Positions 1 to 14,985 of a stretch of 64,000 nucleotides of DNA are shown here, one piece after another. The DNA is from Megaustenia siamemsis (Eukaryota > Mollusca > Gastropoda > Stylommatophora > Ariophantidae). Every line of letters starts with the position of its first letter. Position 1 is the stretch's first letter. The notes below the pieces were generated by a model. It did not search any database and was not told the DNA's origin. It worked only from the letters and a program-made list of their open reading frames with translations. The DNA lies in the NCBI GenBank assembly GCA_032433765.1, contig JAVIAB010000025.1, positions 32,714,115 to 32,778,114 of the forward strand. The letters are read 5' to 3'. Made by a program: the position numbers and the translations under genes.

Positions 1-136
1 CTGCATCTTCTATAACAAAACATCTACTTCGTTAAATGATTCAGCCTCCAACTCTGCATCTTCTATAACAAAACATCTACTTCGTTAAATGATTCAGCCT
101 CCAACTCTGCATCTTCTATAACAAAACATCTACTTC
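1..136. repeat. 53-bp tandem repeat, about 2.6 copies, cut by window edge
   Basis: The unit beginning ctgcatcttctataacaaaa recurs at 1, 54 and 107. The third copy decays after the word catctacttc. The array probably extends left of the window. Confidence 0.9.
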
Positions 137-384
137 ATTGCATTAAACCAATGATTACAGCATGTTTCTCCTTTTTATCCTGACACTATTACGCCTACTA
201 CTCTCCATTTTTCTTCTCATTAAACGTCTTCTTATAAATAAGTTTAGTTTACTCTTAATCATTTATTTGTTTTAGTCATTGACTAGTTCTTGGTTTTTCC
301 TATTATAACCTGCACTGCCCCACTTGCTTCCTAATCAGATGGGTCTAGGTTCCTAGAAGTAGTAGATGCTTTTATAGCCCAACA

Positions 385-533
385 AGGCTCCAGGGTTCAC
401 ACAGCCTAAAAAAACATGGGTACCAGATATTTTCTGGGGAGTAGAGAAACCTGGCGTGATACTGACCACAATACCCAAAAAATGTGCTGTTGGTCATGTA
501 AAAATAATGGTCACTAACACCATATTCTCGTGT
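385..533 (+). mobile_element. Diverged SINE1-like body, head missing
   Basis: The order of words matches the SINE1 body elsewhere: gggttcacacagcc, gggtaccagatattttctgg, a degenerate actgaccaca, then ggtcactaacaccatattc. The tRNA-like head with A and B boxes is absent or unrecognisable. It is more diverged than the copies at 11337 or 20617, so it is an old or sister subfamily. Confidence 0.65.
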
Positions 534-579
534 AGAGGGAACCTTTAAGGCCTATCTCTATAACCAGTTTCTACCTGTT

Positions 580-932
580 TCAATGCCTATGCCTTGAATG
601 ACTATGTACCCACTCTCCATGCTCTGTATGTGCCTACAGCTATGTTCTGCATGACCGTACACCAAAGTCCTGTATGACCGTAGGCCAACATCCTGCATGT
701 CTATATAATCATACCCTGTATGTGTCTGTGGTCATGTTTTGCATGCCTCTATTCGCAAGTCTTTTATATATATATATATTACCATGTCCTGCTTGTCCAT
801 ATCCCCATGTCCTTCATGTTTCTACAACTATGCCCTGCTTGTTTTTATAATCAATGTCCAGATTGGCCCTACAGCATGTCTTTTATGTCCCTACACCCAT
901 ATCCTGCATGTTGTACACCCCTGTCCTGCCTG
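580..932. repeat. Degenerate ~30-bp tandem repeat upstream of exon 1
   Basis: Words such as cctgtatgtgcctac, ctgcatgaccgta and cctgcatgtctata recur about every 30 bases with many changes. A short (TA)n run lies near 765-780. Open frames across it on both strands are by-products of the repeat. Confidence 0.6.
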
Positions 933-1060
933 CCCTTTTTAAAATCTATTTTTAACTCTCTTCTCCGCATATTTCTCATTCTTCTTCTTCTATTATTAGT
1001 TCCAAAACAAGTTGAGCAGTATTTTGTCTTATATTTAGTTGCCAGTTTGTCTCTCCACAG

Positions 1061-1128
1061 AGAAATTATTAAACTCAACTGGCAGAGAGTTGAGGAGGGC
1101 TTTGTTTTCTCTCAAACAGATCTTTCAG
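1061..1128 (+). CDS. Fhod: FHOD formin exon (FH3 region, ends LKQIFQ)
   Basis: The acceptor is tctctccacag and the donor is CAG|GTGAGC. With two leading bases completing a split codon, the frame gives 22 residues ending ELRRALFSLKQIFQ. This is the strongly conserved FHOD segment just before the EDKDLV block. FHOD uses this armadillo-like FH3/inhibitory region to fold back on its C-terminus. The exon enters in phase 1 and leaves in phase 0, and joins the exon at 2204. It is the most upstream exon recognised, so the GTPase-binding-like N-terminal part must lie before the window or in unrecognised small exons. The longer open frame running from 720 through here is in a different frame and is not the coding one. 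Confidence 0.93.
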
Positions 1129-1894
1129 GTGAGCAAATAGTTATTTGAATAAAATGTGTTTTTTGTTTGGTTCATTCTTTCATAACAAACAGTGCTTTTT
1201 TTAAATAGGAACACTCAAGAGACAGAAACCTGAACAAAGAGACAGAAACAGATCTTCATTTTTAAAAGTTTAACAAATCAAGATTAATATTGAAAATCTG
1301 TTAGCCATTTTTATTTTGGTTCTACATCAAAAGTTGGATATCAAAGAAGACTATTTTAATTTGCCTCTTGCTCTCTGTGATTCATTCTGCAGTCCATCTC
1401 CTGATATTATTAATCCACTTTAGTCGTTGCCTTTGTATTTTTGCATATAAGATGACTTCAAGTATGTAATCATCTTCTCTTGTATATCAAAAATATTTCT
1501 ATTGCCTCACTTAAAATTATTTTAATAGTTTATCATTTTCAGCTTTTAAAGACTTCTTTATTTGTTTTCTTCTTTATCCACCCAGTTCATCTCATTTTGC
1601 CTTTGTGGCTACAGGGAACTTGGCAATGGTCTGGGATGAAAAGAATAGAGCTCCTGTCACCTGGAACTCCATATTCCCTACACTCCATACAAGGCGTGAA
1701 GGAAAACTCTTTATCTCTTATTTATTTTTGTCCCACTATTTCCTTTATATGATGTTGTATGTGGACACACATACACGTGTGAACATTATTAAAAATTATT
1801 ATAAATGTCATCTTTATATTTTTCATAATTTTCTTATGGTGCAAATAACACTAAGATGGATGGATATATATAATCCATGCAGAAGAAAATAACA
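1129..1894. other. Intron sequence, no recognisable feature
   Basis: AT-rich intron between two FHOD exons. Only a small direct repeat of agagacagaaac (about 1219-1250) was noticed. The short open frames here lack family resemblance and splice-site support. Confidence 0.5.
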
Positions 1895-2065
1895 ATAAAT
1901 TGCAATGCAAACCCTCAAAGAGAAAACAGCAGATTAAAAAAAGAGAGGCAACCTAGAGAAACACAATGAAGTGCTCTAATAACAGAAGCAATGACAACAG
2001 GCATTGACTCCCTAAATAGATTAAGAAGTTCACCAAAAATAGAGACTTTAGACAAGACACATTGT
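1895..2065 (+). mobile_element. Decayed LINE A'-like 3' coding remnant
   Basis: Words such as gcaaaccctcaaagag and gaggcaacctagagaaacac parallel the C-terminal coding end of LINE A' (compare 60260-60345). There are many stops. It is an old fragment, recognised only by collinear words. Confidence 0.5.
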
Positions 2066-2203
2066 GAGCCCTGTGTGGTATCTAATGGCATTGAAGGATG
2101 TAAGGGCTTCTCTAGTTAAGCATCCTAACTTCTTGCATGTGATCTTTGTGTTTCATCCATCTTGTTGACTATATTTGTTAAATCTCTTTCTACCTTTGTA
2201 CAG

Positions 2204-2309
2204 GAAGACAAAGACCTTGTCCATGAGTTTGTCAACAATGATGGTCTAAGTTGTCTGGTCAGTGTGGGCTCTGTCTCAGACCATAATTACCAGAACTACA
2301 TTCTCAGAG
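2204..2309 (+). CDS. Fhod: FHOD formin exon (EDKDLVHEFV block)
   Basis: The acceptor is ctttgtacag and the donor is GAG|GTATAT. The 35 full codons begin EDKDLVHEFV and end HNYQNYILR, which is among the best conserved parts of the FHOD FH3 domain. One extra base (G) at the 3' end is completed by CC at 15787 to make Ala, matching the family sequence ILRALGQ. The following intron is about 13.5 kb and holds the 27-bp minisatellite and the TAGAC array. Confidence 0.96.
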
Positions 2310-2534
2310 GTATATCTGCACATTTCATATTTATTAGTTACACGTATTGATTTTGTTTCTTCTTAACACTCATTTATAAAATGTATGTGGATGTGTTACG
2401 TGACCAATTTATTGCCATAATATCTGCATCTTTTGGCTCTCCACATCCGTCTTTGGCAGGGGTAGATTTTTCATTAAAAATGTTTGCCGAGGTCGCAGCC
2501 AGTTTTGACCTACTCTTTTTTTATTTTAACAGTC

Positions 2535-2640
2535 AAGAGTTCTTTAACATGAACATATAAAAAAGGACTTCCTGCTTTTTTTTTTCATTAGCCAAGAGGG
2601 CTAGATATCAGATTGCAGAACCAGAGGAGGGTAAAGCCAT
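2535..2640 (+). mobile_element. Element H, left part, interrupted by the 27-bp array
   Basis: The string gttctttaacatg, a T-run, then agccaagagggctagatatc and gagggtaaagccatg run in the same order as the unexpanded copy at 21610-21710. The 27-bp array starts exactly where the words ggagggtaaagccatgaaga occur in the element. Confidence 0.75.
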
Positions 2641-2758
2641 GAAGAAACCAGGGGTAGGGTAAAGCCATGAAGAAATCAGGGGAGGATAAAGTCATGAAGA
2701 AACCAGGAGTAGGGTAAAGCCATGAAGAAACCAGGGGTAGGGTAAAGCCATGAAGAAA

Positions 2759-5534
2759 TCAGGGGAGGATAAAGCCATGAAGAAACCAGGAGTAGGGTAA
2801 AGCCATGAAGAAATCAGGGGAGGATAAAGCCATGAAGAAATCAGGGGAGGATAAAGCCATGAAGAAATCAGGGGAGGATAAAGCCATGAAGAAATCAGGG
2901 GAGGATAAAGCCATGAAGAAATCAGGGGAGGATAAAGCCATGAAGAAATCAGGGGAGGATAAAGCCATGAAGAAATCAGGGGAGGATAAAGCCATGAAGA
3001 AATCAGGGGAGGATAAAGCCATGAAGAAATCAGGGGAGGATAAAGCCATGAAGAAATCAGGTGAGGATAAAGCCATGAAGAAATCAGGGGAGGATAAAGC
3101 CATGAAGAAATCAGGGGAGGATAAAGCCATGAAGAAATCAGGGGAGGATAAAGCCATGAAGAAATCAGGGGAGGATAAAGCCATGAAGAAATCAGGGGAG
3201 GGTAAAGCCATGAAGAAATCAGGGGAGGATAAAGCCATGAAGAAATCAGGGGAGGGTAAAGCCATGAAGAAACCAGGGGAGGATAAAGCCATGAAGAAAT
3301 CAGGGGAGGGTAAAGCCATGAAGAAACCAGGGGAGGATAAAGCCATGAAGAAACCAGGGGAGGATAAAGCCATGAAGAAACCAGGAGAGGATAAAGCCAT
3401 GAAGAAACCAGGGGGAGGATAAAGCCATGAAGAAACCAGGGGAGGATAAAGCCATGAAGAAATCAAGGGAGGATAAAGCCATGAAGAAACCAGGGGGAGG
3501 ATAAAGCCATGAAGAAATCAGGGGAGGATAAAGCCATGAAGAAACCAGGGGAGGATAAAGCCATGAAGAAACCAGGGGGAGGATAAAGCCATGAAGAAAC
3601 CAGGGGAGGATAAAGCCATGAAGAAACCAGGGGGAGGATAAAGCCATGAAGAAATCAAGGGAGGATAAAGCCATGAAGAAACCAGGGGAGGATAAAGCCA
3701 TGAAGAAACCAGGGGGAGGATAAAGCCATGAAGAAACCAGGGGAGGATAAAGCCATGAAGAAACCAGGGGAGGATAAAGCCATGAAGAAACCAGGGGAGG
3801 ATAAAGCCATGAAGAAATCAGGGGAGGATAAAGCCATGAAGAAACAAGGGGGAGGATAAAGCCATGAAGAAATCAGGGGAGGATAAAGCCATGAAGAAAC
3901 CAGTGGGTAGGGTAAAGCCATGAAGAAATCAGGGGAGGATAAAGCCATGAAGAAATCAGGGGAGGATAAAGCCATGAAGAAATCAAGGGGAGGATAAAGC
4001 CATGAAGAAATCAGGGGTAGGGTAAAGCCATGAAGAAATCAGGGGAGGATAAGGCCATGAAGAAATCAGGGGAGGATAAAGCCATGAAGAAACCAGTGGG
4101 TAGGGTAAAGCCATGAAGAAACCAGTGGGTAGGGTAAAGCCATGAAGACATCAAGGGGAGGATAAAGCCCTGAAGAAATCAGGGGAGGGTAAAGCCATGA
4201 AGAAATCAGGGGAGGATAAAGCCATGAAGAAATCAGGGGAGGATAAAGCCATGAAGAAACCAGTGGGGAGGATAAAGCCCTGAAGAAATCAGGGGAGGAT
4301 AAAGCCATGAAGAAATCAGGGGAGGATAAAGCCATGAAGAAACCAGTGGGTAGGGTAAAGCCATGAAGAAACCAGTGGGAGGATAAGGCCATGAAGAAAT
4401 CAGGGGAGGATAAAGCCCTGAAGAAATCAAGGGGAGGATAAAGCCCTGAAGAAATCAGGGAGGATAAAGCCATGAAGAAATCAAGGGAGGATAAAGCCAT
4501 GAAGAAACCAGGGGGAGGATAAAGCCATGAAGAAATCAGGGGAGGATAAAGCCATGAAGAAATCAGGGGAGGATAAAGCCATGAAGAAATCAGGGGAGGA
4601 TAAAGCCATGAAGAAATCAGGGGAGGATAAAGCCATGAAGAAATCAGGGGAGGATAAAGCCATGAAGAAATCAGGGGAGGATAAAGCCATGAAGAAATCA
4701 GGGGAGGATAAAGCCATGAAGAAATCAGGGGAGGGTAAAGCCATGAAGAAATCAGGGGAGGATAAAGCCATGAAGAAATCAGGGGAGGGTAAAGCCATGA
4801 AGAAACCAGGGGAGGATAAAGCCATGAAGAAATCAGGGGAGGGTAAAGCCATGAAGAAACCAGGGGAGGATAAAGCCATGAAGAAACCAGGGGAGGATAA
4901 AGCCATGAAGAAACCAGGAGAGGATAAAGCCATGAAGAAACCAGGGGGAGGATAAAGCCATGAAGAAACCAGGGGAGGATAAAGCCATGAAGAAATCAAG
5001 GGAGGATAAAGCCATGAAGAAACCAGGGGGAGGATAAAGCCATGAAGAAATCAGGGGAGGATAAAGCCATGAAGAAACCAGGGGAGGATAAAGCCATGAA
5101 GAAACCAGGGGGAGGATAAAGCCATGAAGAAACCAGGGGAGGATAAAGCCATGAAGAAACCAGGGGGAGGATAAAGCCATGAAGAAATCAAGGGAGGATA
5201 AAGCCATGAAGAAACCAGGGGAGGATAAAGCCATGAAGAAACCAGGGGGAGGATAAAGCCATGAAGAAACCAGGGGAGGATAAAGCCATGAAGAAACCAG
5301 GGGAGGATAAAGCCATGAAGAAATCAGGGGAGGATAAAGCCATGAAGAAACAAGGGGGAGGATAAAGCCATGAAGAAATCAGGGGAGGATAAAGCCATGA
5401 AGAAACCAGTGGGTAGGGTAAAGCCATGAAGAAATCAGGGGAGGATAAAGCCATGAAGAAATCAGGGGAGGATAAAGCCATGAAGAAATCAAGGGGAGGA
5501 TAAAGCCATGAAGAAATCAGGGGTAGGGTAAAGC
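2759..5534. repeat. Higher-order duplication inside the 27-bp array, ~1533-bp offset
   Basis: The variant series at 3300-3975 recurs at 4833-5481, shifted by 1533 bases. Flanking runs of identical units have contracted (2805-3422 is 205 codons long, its partner 4527-4955 only 142). This shows segmental duplication followed by unit loss or gain. Confidence 0.8.
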
Positions 5535-5535
5535 C

Positions 5536-8530
5536 ATGAAGAAATCAGGGGAGGATAAAGCCATGAAGACATCAGGGGAGGATAAAGCCATGAAGAAATC
5601 AGGGGAGGATAAAGCCATGAAGAAATCAGGGGAGGGTAAAGTCATGAAGAAATCAGGGGAGGATAAAGCCATGAAGAAATCAGGGGAGGATAAAGCCATG
5701 AAGAAATCAGGGGAGGATAAAGTCATGAAGAAATCAGGGGAGGATAAAGCCATGAAGACATCAGGGGAGGATAAAGCCATGAAGTAACCAGGGGAGGATA
5801 AAGCCCTGAAGAAATCAGGGGAGGGTAAAGCAATGAAGAAATCAGGGGAGGATAAAGCCCTGAAGAAATCAGGGGAGGGTAAAGCAATGAAGAAATCAGG
5901 GGAGGATAAAGCCATGAAGAAACCAGGGGGAGGATAAAGCCATGAAGAAACCAGGGGGAGGATAAAGCCATGAAGACATCAAGGGAGGATAAAGCCATGA
6001 AGAAATCAGGGGAGGATAAAGCCATGAAGAAACCAGGGGAGGATAAAGCCATGAAGAAACCAGGGGAGGATAAAGCCATGAAGAAACCAGGGGAGGATAA
6101 AGCCATGAAGAAACCAGGGGAGGATAAAGCCATGAAGAAACCAGGGAGGATAAAGCCATGAAGTAACCAGGGGGAGGATAAAGTCATGAAGAAACCAGGG
6201 GAGGGTAAAGCAATGAAGAAATCAAGGGAGGGTAAAGCCATGAAGAAATTAAGGGAGGATAAAGCCATGAAGAAATCAGGGGAGGATAAAGCCATGAAGA
6301 AATCAGGGGAGGATAAAGCCATGAAGAAACCAGGGGGAGGATAAAGCCATGAAGAAATCAAGGGAGGATAAAGCCATGAAGAAATCAGGGGAGGATAAAG
6401 CCATGAAGAAATCAGGGAGGATAAAGCCATGAAGAAATCAAGGGAGGATAAAGCCATGAAGTAACCAGGGGAGGATAAAGCCATGAAGTAACCAGGGGAG
6501 GATAAAGCCATGAAGAAATCAGGGGAGGATAAAGCCATGAAGTAACCAGAGGTAGAATAAAGCCATGAAGAAATCAGGGGAGGATAAAGCCATGAAGAAA
6601 TCAAGGGAGGATAAAGCCATGAAGAAACCAGGGAGGATAAAGCCATGAAGAAACCAGGGGTAGGATAAAGCCATGAAGAAACCAGGGGAGGGTAAAGCCA
6701 TGAAGAAACCAGGGGAGGATAAAGCCATGAAGAAACCAGGGGAGGATAAAGCCATGAAGAAATCAAGGGGAGGATAAAGCCATGAAGAAACCAGTGGGTA
6801 GGGTAAAGCCATGAAGAAACCAGGAGTAGGGTAAAGACATGAAGAAATTAGGGGGAGGATAAAGCCATGAAGAAATCAAGGGGAGGATAAAGCCATGAAG
6901 AAACCAGGGGAGGGTAAAGCCATGAAGAAACCAGGAGTAGGGTAAAGACATGAAGAAACCAGGGGAGGATAAAACCATGAAGACATCAAGGGAGGATAAA
7001 GCCATGAAGAAATCAGGGGTAGGGTAAAGCCATGAAGAAATCAGGGGAGGATAAAGCCATGAAGACATCAGGGGAGGATAAAGCCATGAAGAAATCAGGG
7101 GAGGATAAAGCCATGAAGAAATCAGGGGAGGGTAAAGTCATGAAGAAATCAGGGGAGGATAAAGCCATGAAGAAATCAGGGGAGGATAAAGCCATGAAGA
7201 AATCAGGGGAGGATAAAGTCATGAAGAAATCAGGGGAGGATAAAGCCATGAAGACATCAGGGGAGGATAAAGCCATGAAGTAACCAGGGGAGGATAAAGC
7301 CCTGAAGAAATCAGGGGAGGGTAAAGCAATGAAGAAATCAGGGAGGATAAAGCCCTGAAGAAATCAGGGGAGGGTAAAGCAATGAAGAAATCAGGGGAGG
7401 ATAAAGCCATGAAGAAACCAGGGGGAGGATAAAGCCATGAAGAAACCAGGGGGAGGATAAAGCCATGAAGACATCAAGGGGAGGATAAAGCCATGAAGAA
7501 ATCAGGGGAGGATAAAGCCATGAAGAAACCAGGGGAGGATAAAGCCATGAAGAAACCAGGGGAGGATAAAGCCATGAAGAAACCAGGGGAGGATAAAGCC
7601 ATGAAGAAACCAGGGGAGGATAAAGCCATGAAGAAACCAGGGGAGGATAAAGCCATGAAGTAACCAGGGGGAGGATAAAGTCATGAAGAAACCAGGGGGG
7701 GTAAAGCAATGAAGAAATCAAGGGAGGGTAAAGCCATGAAGAAATTAAGGGAGGATAAAGCCATGAAGAAATCAGGGGAGGATAAAGCCATGAAGAAATC
7801 AGGGGAGGATAAAGCCATGAAGAAACCAGGGGGAGGATAAAGCCATGAAGAAATCAAGGGAGGATAAAGCCATGAAGAAATCAGGGGAGGATAAAGCCAT
7901 GAAGAAATCAGGGGAGGATAAAGCCATGAAGAAATCAAGGGAGGATAAAGCCATGAAGTAACCAGGGGAGGATAAAGCCATGAAGTAACCAGGGGAGGAT
8001 AAAGCCATGAAGAAATCAGGGGAGGATAAAGCCATGAAGTAACCAGAGGTAGAATAAAGCCATGAAGAAATCAGGGGAGGATAAAGCCATGAAGAAATCA
8101 AGGGAGGATAAAGCCATGAAGAAACCAGGGGAGGATAAAGCCATGAAGAAATCAGGGGAGGATAAAGCCATGAAGAAACCAGGGGAGGGTAAAGCCATGA
8201 AGAAACCAGGGGAGGATAAAGCCATGAAGAAACCAGGGGAGGATAAAGCCATGAAGAAATCAAGGGGAGGATAAAGCCATGAAGAAACCAGTGGGTAGGG
8301 TAAAGCCATGAAGAAACCAGGAGTAGGGTAAAGACATGAAGAAATTAGGGGGAGGATAAAGCCATGAAGAAATCAAGGGGAGGATAAAGCCATGAAGAAA
8401 CCAGGGGAGGGTAAAGCCATGAAGAAACCAGGAGTAGGGTAAAGACATGAAGAAACCAGGGGAGATAAAACCATGAAGAAATCAAGGGAGGATAAAGCCA
8501 TGAAGAAATCAATGGAGGATAAAGCCATGA
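5536..8530. repeat. Higher-order tandem duplication, ~1497-bp unit, two copies
   Basis: The series beginning 5536 recurs beginning 7032 (shift 1496), and that at 6519-6812 recurs at 8016-8309 (shift 1497). The two blocks abut, so this is a direct tandem duplication of about 55 units with small internal indels. Confidence 0.8.
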
Positions 8531-10257
8531 AGAAATCAAGGAAGGATAAAGCCATGAAGAAACCAGGGGAGGATAAAGCCATGAAGAAATCAAGGGAGGA
8601 TAAAGCCCTGAAGAAATCAGGTGAGGATAAAGCCATTAAGAAATCAGGGGAGGATAAAGCCATGAAGAAATCAGGGGAGGATAAAGCCATGAAGAAACCA
8701 GTGGGTAGGGTAAAGCCATGAAGAAACCAGTGGGTAGGGTAAAGCCATGAAGACATCAAGGGGAGGATAAAGCCCTGAAGAAATCAGGGGAGGATAAAGC
8801 CATGAAGAAATCAGGGGAGGATAAAGCCATGAAGAAACCAGTGGGTAGGGTAAAGCCATGAAGAAATCAGGGGAGGATAAAGCCATGAAGAAATCAGGGG
8901 AGGATAAAGCCATGAAGAAACCAGTGGGGAGGATAAAGCCCTGAAGAAATCAGGGGAGGATAAAGCCATGAAGAAATCAGGGGAGGATAAAGCCATGAAG
9001 AAACCAGTGGGTAGGGAAGAAACCAGTGGGAGGATAAGGCCATGAAGAAATCAGGGGAGGATAAAGCCCTGAAGAAATCAAGGGGAGGATAAAGCCCTGA
9101 AGAAATCAGGGAGGATAAAGCCATGAAGAAATCAAGGGAGGATAAAGCCATGAAGAAACCAGGGGGAGGATAAAGCCATGAAGAAATCAGGGGAGGATAA
9201 AGCCATGAAGAAATCAGGGGAGGATAAAGCCCTGAAGAAATCAAGGGAGGATAAAGCCATGAAGAAACCAGGGGAGGATAAGGCCATGAAGAAACCAGGG
9301 GAGGATAAAGCCATGAAGAAATCAGGGGAGGATAAAGCCATGAAGAAACCAGGGGAGGATAAAGCCATGAAGAAACCAGGGGAGGATAAAGCCATGAAGA
9401 AACCAGGGGAGGATAAAGCCATGAAGAAACCAGGGGAGGATAAAGCCATGAAGAAACCAGGGGAGGATAAAGCCATGAAGAAACCAGTGGGTAGGGTAAA
9501 GCCATGAAGAAACCAGTGGGAGGATAAGCCATGAAGAAATCAAGGGGAGGATAAAGCCATGAAGAAATCAAGGGAGGATAAAGCCCTGAAGAAATCAAGG
9601 GGAGGATAAGGCCATGAAGAAATCAAGGGGAGGATAAGGCCATGAAGAAATCAAGGGGAGGATAAAGCCCTGAAGAAATCATGGGAGGATAAAGCCATGA
9701 AGAAATCAAGGGGAGGATAAAGCCATGAAGAAACCAGGGGGAGGATAAAGCCATGAAGAAATCAAGGGAGGATAAAGCCATGAAGAAACCAGGGGAGGAT
9801 AAAGCCCTGAAGAAATCAGGGGAGGATAAAGCCATGAAGAAATCAAGGGAGGATAAAGCCATGAAGAAATCAAGGGAGGATAAAGCCATGAAGAAATCAA
9901 GGGAGGATAAAGCCATGAAGAAATCAAGGGAGGATAAAGCCCTTAAGAAATCAGGGGAGAATACAGCCATGAAGAAACCAGGGGAGGATAAAGCCCTGAA
10001 GAAAATAGGGGAGGATAAAGCCATGAAGAAACCAGGGGAGGATAAAGCCATGAAGAAACCAGTGGGTAGGGTAAAGCCATGAAGAAACCAGGGGGAGGAT
10101 AAAGCCATGAAGAAACCAGGGGAGGATAAAGCCATGAAGAAACCAGGGGGAGGATAAAGCCATGAAGAAACCAGGGGGAGGATAAAGCCATGAAGAAACC
10201 AGGGGGAGGATAAAGCCATGAAGAAACCAGGGGGAGGATAAAGCCATGAAGAAACCA

Positions 10258-10330
10258 GGGATTTAAAGAGAGAAACTCCCATTGCCTATGGCAGTATTCA
10301 AAACCAGAACCATTTTGTCCAGAGGCCACA
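10258..10330 (+). mobile_element. Element H, right part after the 27-bp array
   Basis: The sequence aaactcccattgcctatggc then cagaaccattttg resembles aaattcccactgcttgtggt and acccagtcatgatta at 21739-21775. Together with 2535-2640 it brackets the array inside one element copy. Confidence 0.6.
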
Positions 10331-10911
10331 TCTTACTTCTAGACACCAAGATTCCTATTTTGGCTGAGTTTCTTCTCTTAGCAGTGAAAATACTGATTTG
10401 CAAATAGTTTCTGTGGTCCACCCAGCCATTGGGAAATGGGGACATAGTTCATGCCATGGATAGATTGAGGAATGTTGCTGGCTCTATGAAGTTTGTGCTA
10501 AAGACTACACCAGTCTAGAGTTTCTTATCAGCTGTCAGCTGAGTGGTAGGACTTCCATTTTACTGGTATTGTGTCTTGCTCCTCTGACATTCACACTTGG
10601 CTCAATTAGGAGAATCAACTCATAGCCTGTTCTAACAAGCTATGATTTGAGAGGGTTAAACTGTTTTTACTCTTTTCTTCATTCACTGGCCTCTTCCACT
10701 CCCTCCTTTCATCCTTACTCATGAGACCCTTTCTAATTTTTTCATTTTGTTTGGCTCCTTTTCAGCCCTGAAGATCCTACCAGCCCTATAGACATCTATC
10801 ATGTGACCAACAGACACGTTAAAGCCTGGCCACTGATCCTATCCCACCATTTTCAATTTTGAGATCAGTGTTTGGCTTTTGTGTTCATATTGTCTTAGAG
10901 TAATACTTTCC
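10331..10911. other. Intron sequence, nothing recognised
   Basis: Unique-looking AT-rich intron. No conserved open frame, tandem repeat or element family used elsewhere in the window was recognised. Confidence 0.45.
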
Positions 10912-11325
10912 CTAATCATGCCTGTTTATGTATAAATATTTCTGTCTCTTACCTGACGAAGGCTTCTGCCGAATGTCATAGTTTGTCTTATCACTCTTTA
11001 GGTTTAACTCATCATCATGTGCCATACGGTTGGCGTAGGCGATCATGTCCATCCACAATTTTCTATCTACAGTGCATTGTATCAGTTCTGTTGTTGACTG
11101 TTTTCCATGGCATGACACCAAGCTATCCAGTATTTTCTCTCATTGTCGTCCGCGATATCTCTTTCCTTTTATTTTGCCAGTTGTAACCAAGTATTCCAAT
11201 TTTCCTCTTCTCATGATGTGCCAGAAAAACGTTGATTGATTCTTTCTGATGTTTTTTAGGATCTGCCTTTTTGTGTTGGCCTCTTTGAGAACTTCCTCAT
11301 TGGTCTTTTTTTTAGGTTTAACTAC
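10912..11325 (-). mobile_element. LINE B fragment (3' coding end, broken)
   Basis: The minus strand encodes pieces of a non-LTR retrotransposon C-terminus: TNEEVLKEANTKRQ, QSTFFWHIMRRGKLEYL, VTTGKIKGKRYRGRQ and KQSTTELIQCTVDRKLW. These match the more complete copy at 24655-25065. Frameshifts separate the pieces. The 5' (RT) part is missing. SINE1 is inserted at its 5' side at 11337. Confidence 0.85.
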
Positions 11326-11336
11326 TAATATCATTT

Positions 11337-11598
11337 TTTTTTTTTTTTTTTTGTACCCCCGTCACGCCACGTGGCGTATAGGGAAATATGGTGTTAGTGA
11401 CCCTATATTTTACAGAGCTTCAGCACATGATTTTTGGGGTAATGTGGTCAGTATTACGCCCGTGCTGCTTTACTTTCCCAGAAAAAATCCGGTACCCATT
11501 TAAGGCTGGGTGAACCCGGAAGCCGTCGGTTGGGATCGAACCCTACCCCTTGTCCGTGGTAGTCCAGTTCACTAACCACTGAGCTATAGCGGCTCCCT
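11337..11598 (-). mobile_element. SINE1, full-length, with 11-bp target duplication
   Basis: Read on minus, it starts gggagccgctatagctcagtgg (box A-like) and continues with ggttcgatcccaaccgacgg (box B), the shared body, and a 3' end in cgtgacgggggta plus A/T-rich tail. The direct repeat taatatcattt flanks it at 11326-11336 and 11599-11609. The tRNA-derived head shows RNA polymerase III origin. It is the best-preserved copy in the window. Confidence 0.92.
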
Positions 11599-11609
11599 TA
11601 ATATCATTT

Positions 11610-12156
11610 GTGTTTATTTTATTTGATAATGAGATTTTGAACACTTGATATTGTTACTTGTCGTATGTTGCTGATTCACATACATCTCATATATCTCCAT
11701 TCTCAATAATTACAGTAAACTGCAATTTTCATATATTTTAGCCCAATGTATCCAACTTCATAACAGACTATTTTGTACAAGGTTTGCCTTCTCAATTTGA
11801 ACCTTAATCATTTGATCAGACTTAGTTGCCAATTTCTGGGACTATCATATGGAAATGGAATCTTGGCCAGCTCTGGTTCACTGCCCAGAAAGCCAATAGT
11901 CACTTATGAGTTCTTTTGAAATAACAACTCAGTTCAAATAATGCTGTTACGTTGACATTTATGCTTCTCCGTTTCTCACTTCCACGGCTGACTGCTTGAC
12001 ATAATTGGTTAGTTATTGATCCAGTAGCAGATAATCCCATTCCTTTCAACTCCTGGGGTCCGTATGACTGCATATGTTGACTTCACCATAGGAAGAATAT
12101 TAATTATGAATAACATCATTGATCGGTTTTAAAAACAGACAGTAAGTGTCGTCATA
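11610..12156. other. Intron sequence, nothing recognised
   Basis: AT-rich intron between SINE1 and a CATA microsatellite. No family words or conserved reading frames were recognised. Confidence 0.45.
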
Positions 12157-12180
12157 TACATACATACATAAATACATACA

Positions 12181-12212
<32 letters not shown>
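12157..12212. repeat. (CATA)n microsatellite
   Basis: About 13 catacata repeats with one aaat interruption. It gives the minus-strand open frame YVCMYVCM, which is not a gene. Confidence 0.95.
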
Positions 12213-12214
<2 letters not shown>

Positions 12215-12244
12215 AATAATTAATGTTAATGTTAATGTATGTTA

Positions 12245-14985
<2,741 letters not shown>

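Larger units (their letters stand above)
2621..10260. repeat. 7.6-kb minisatellite, 27-bp unit (variants 24-29 bp)
   Basis: About 280 copies of a unit reading ggataaagccatgaagaaa followed by tcagggga or ccagggga. Variants have tcaaggg, ccagtgggtaggg, gtaaccagg or ccctgaag. Because 27 is a multiple of 3, long stop-free frames occur on both strands (DKAMKKSGE on plus, SPDFFMAL on minus). They sit inside an intron and are not genes. Variant order is repeated at a larger scale (see the two higher-order entries). Confidence 0.98.

Noticed and set aside
2759..10282. Long open frames on both strands (DKAMKKSGE or SPDFFMAL repeats)
   Set aside because: They follow from a 27-bp unit without stops, occur on both strands, lie in an intron, and change frame wherever a unit has an indel.
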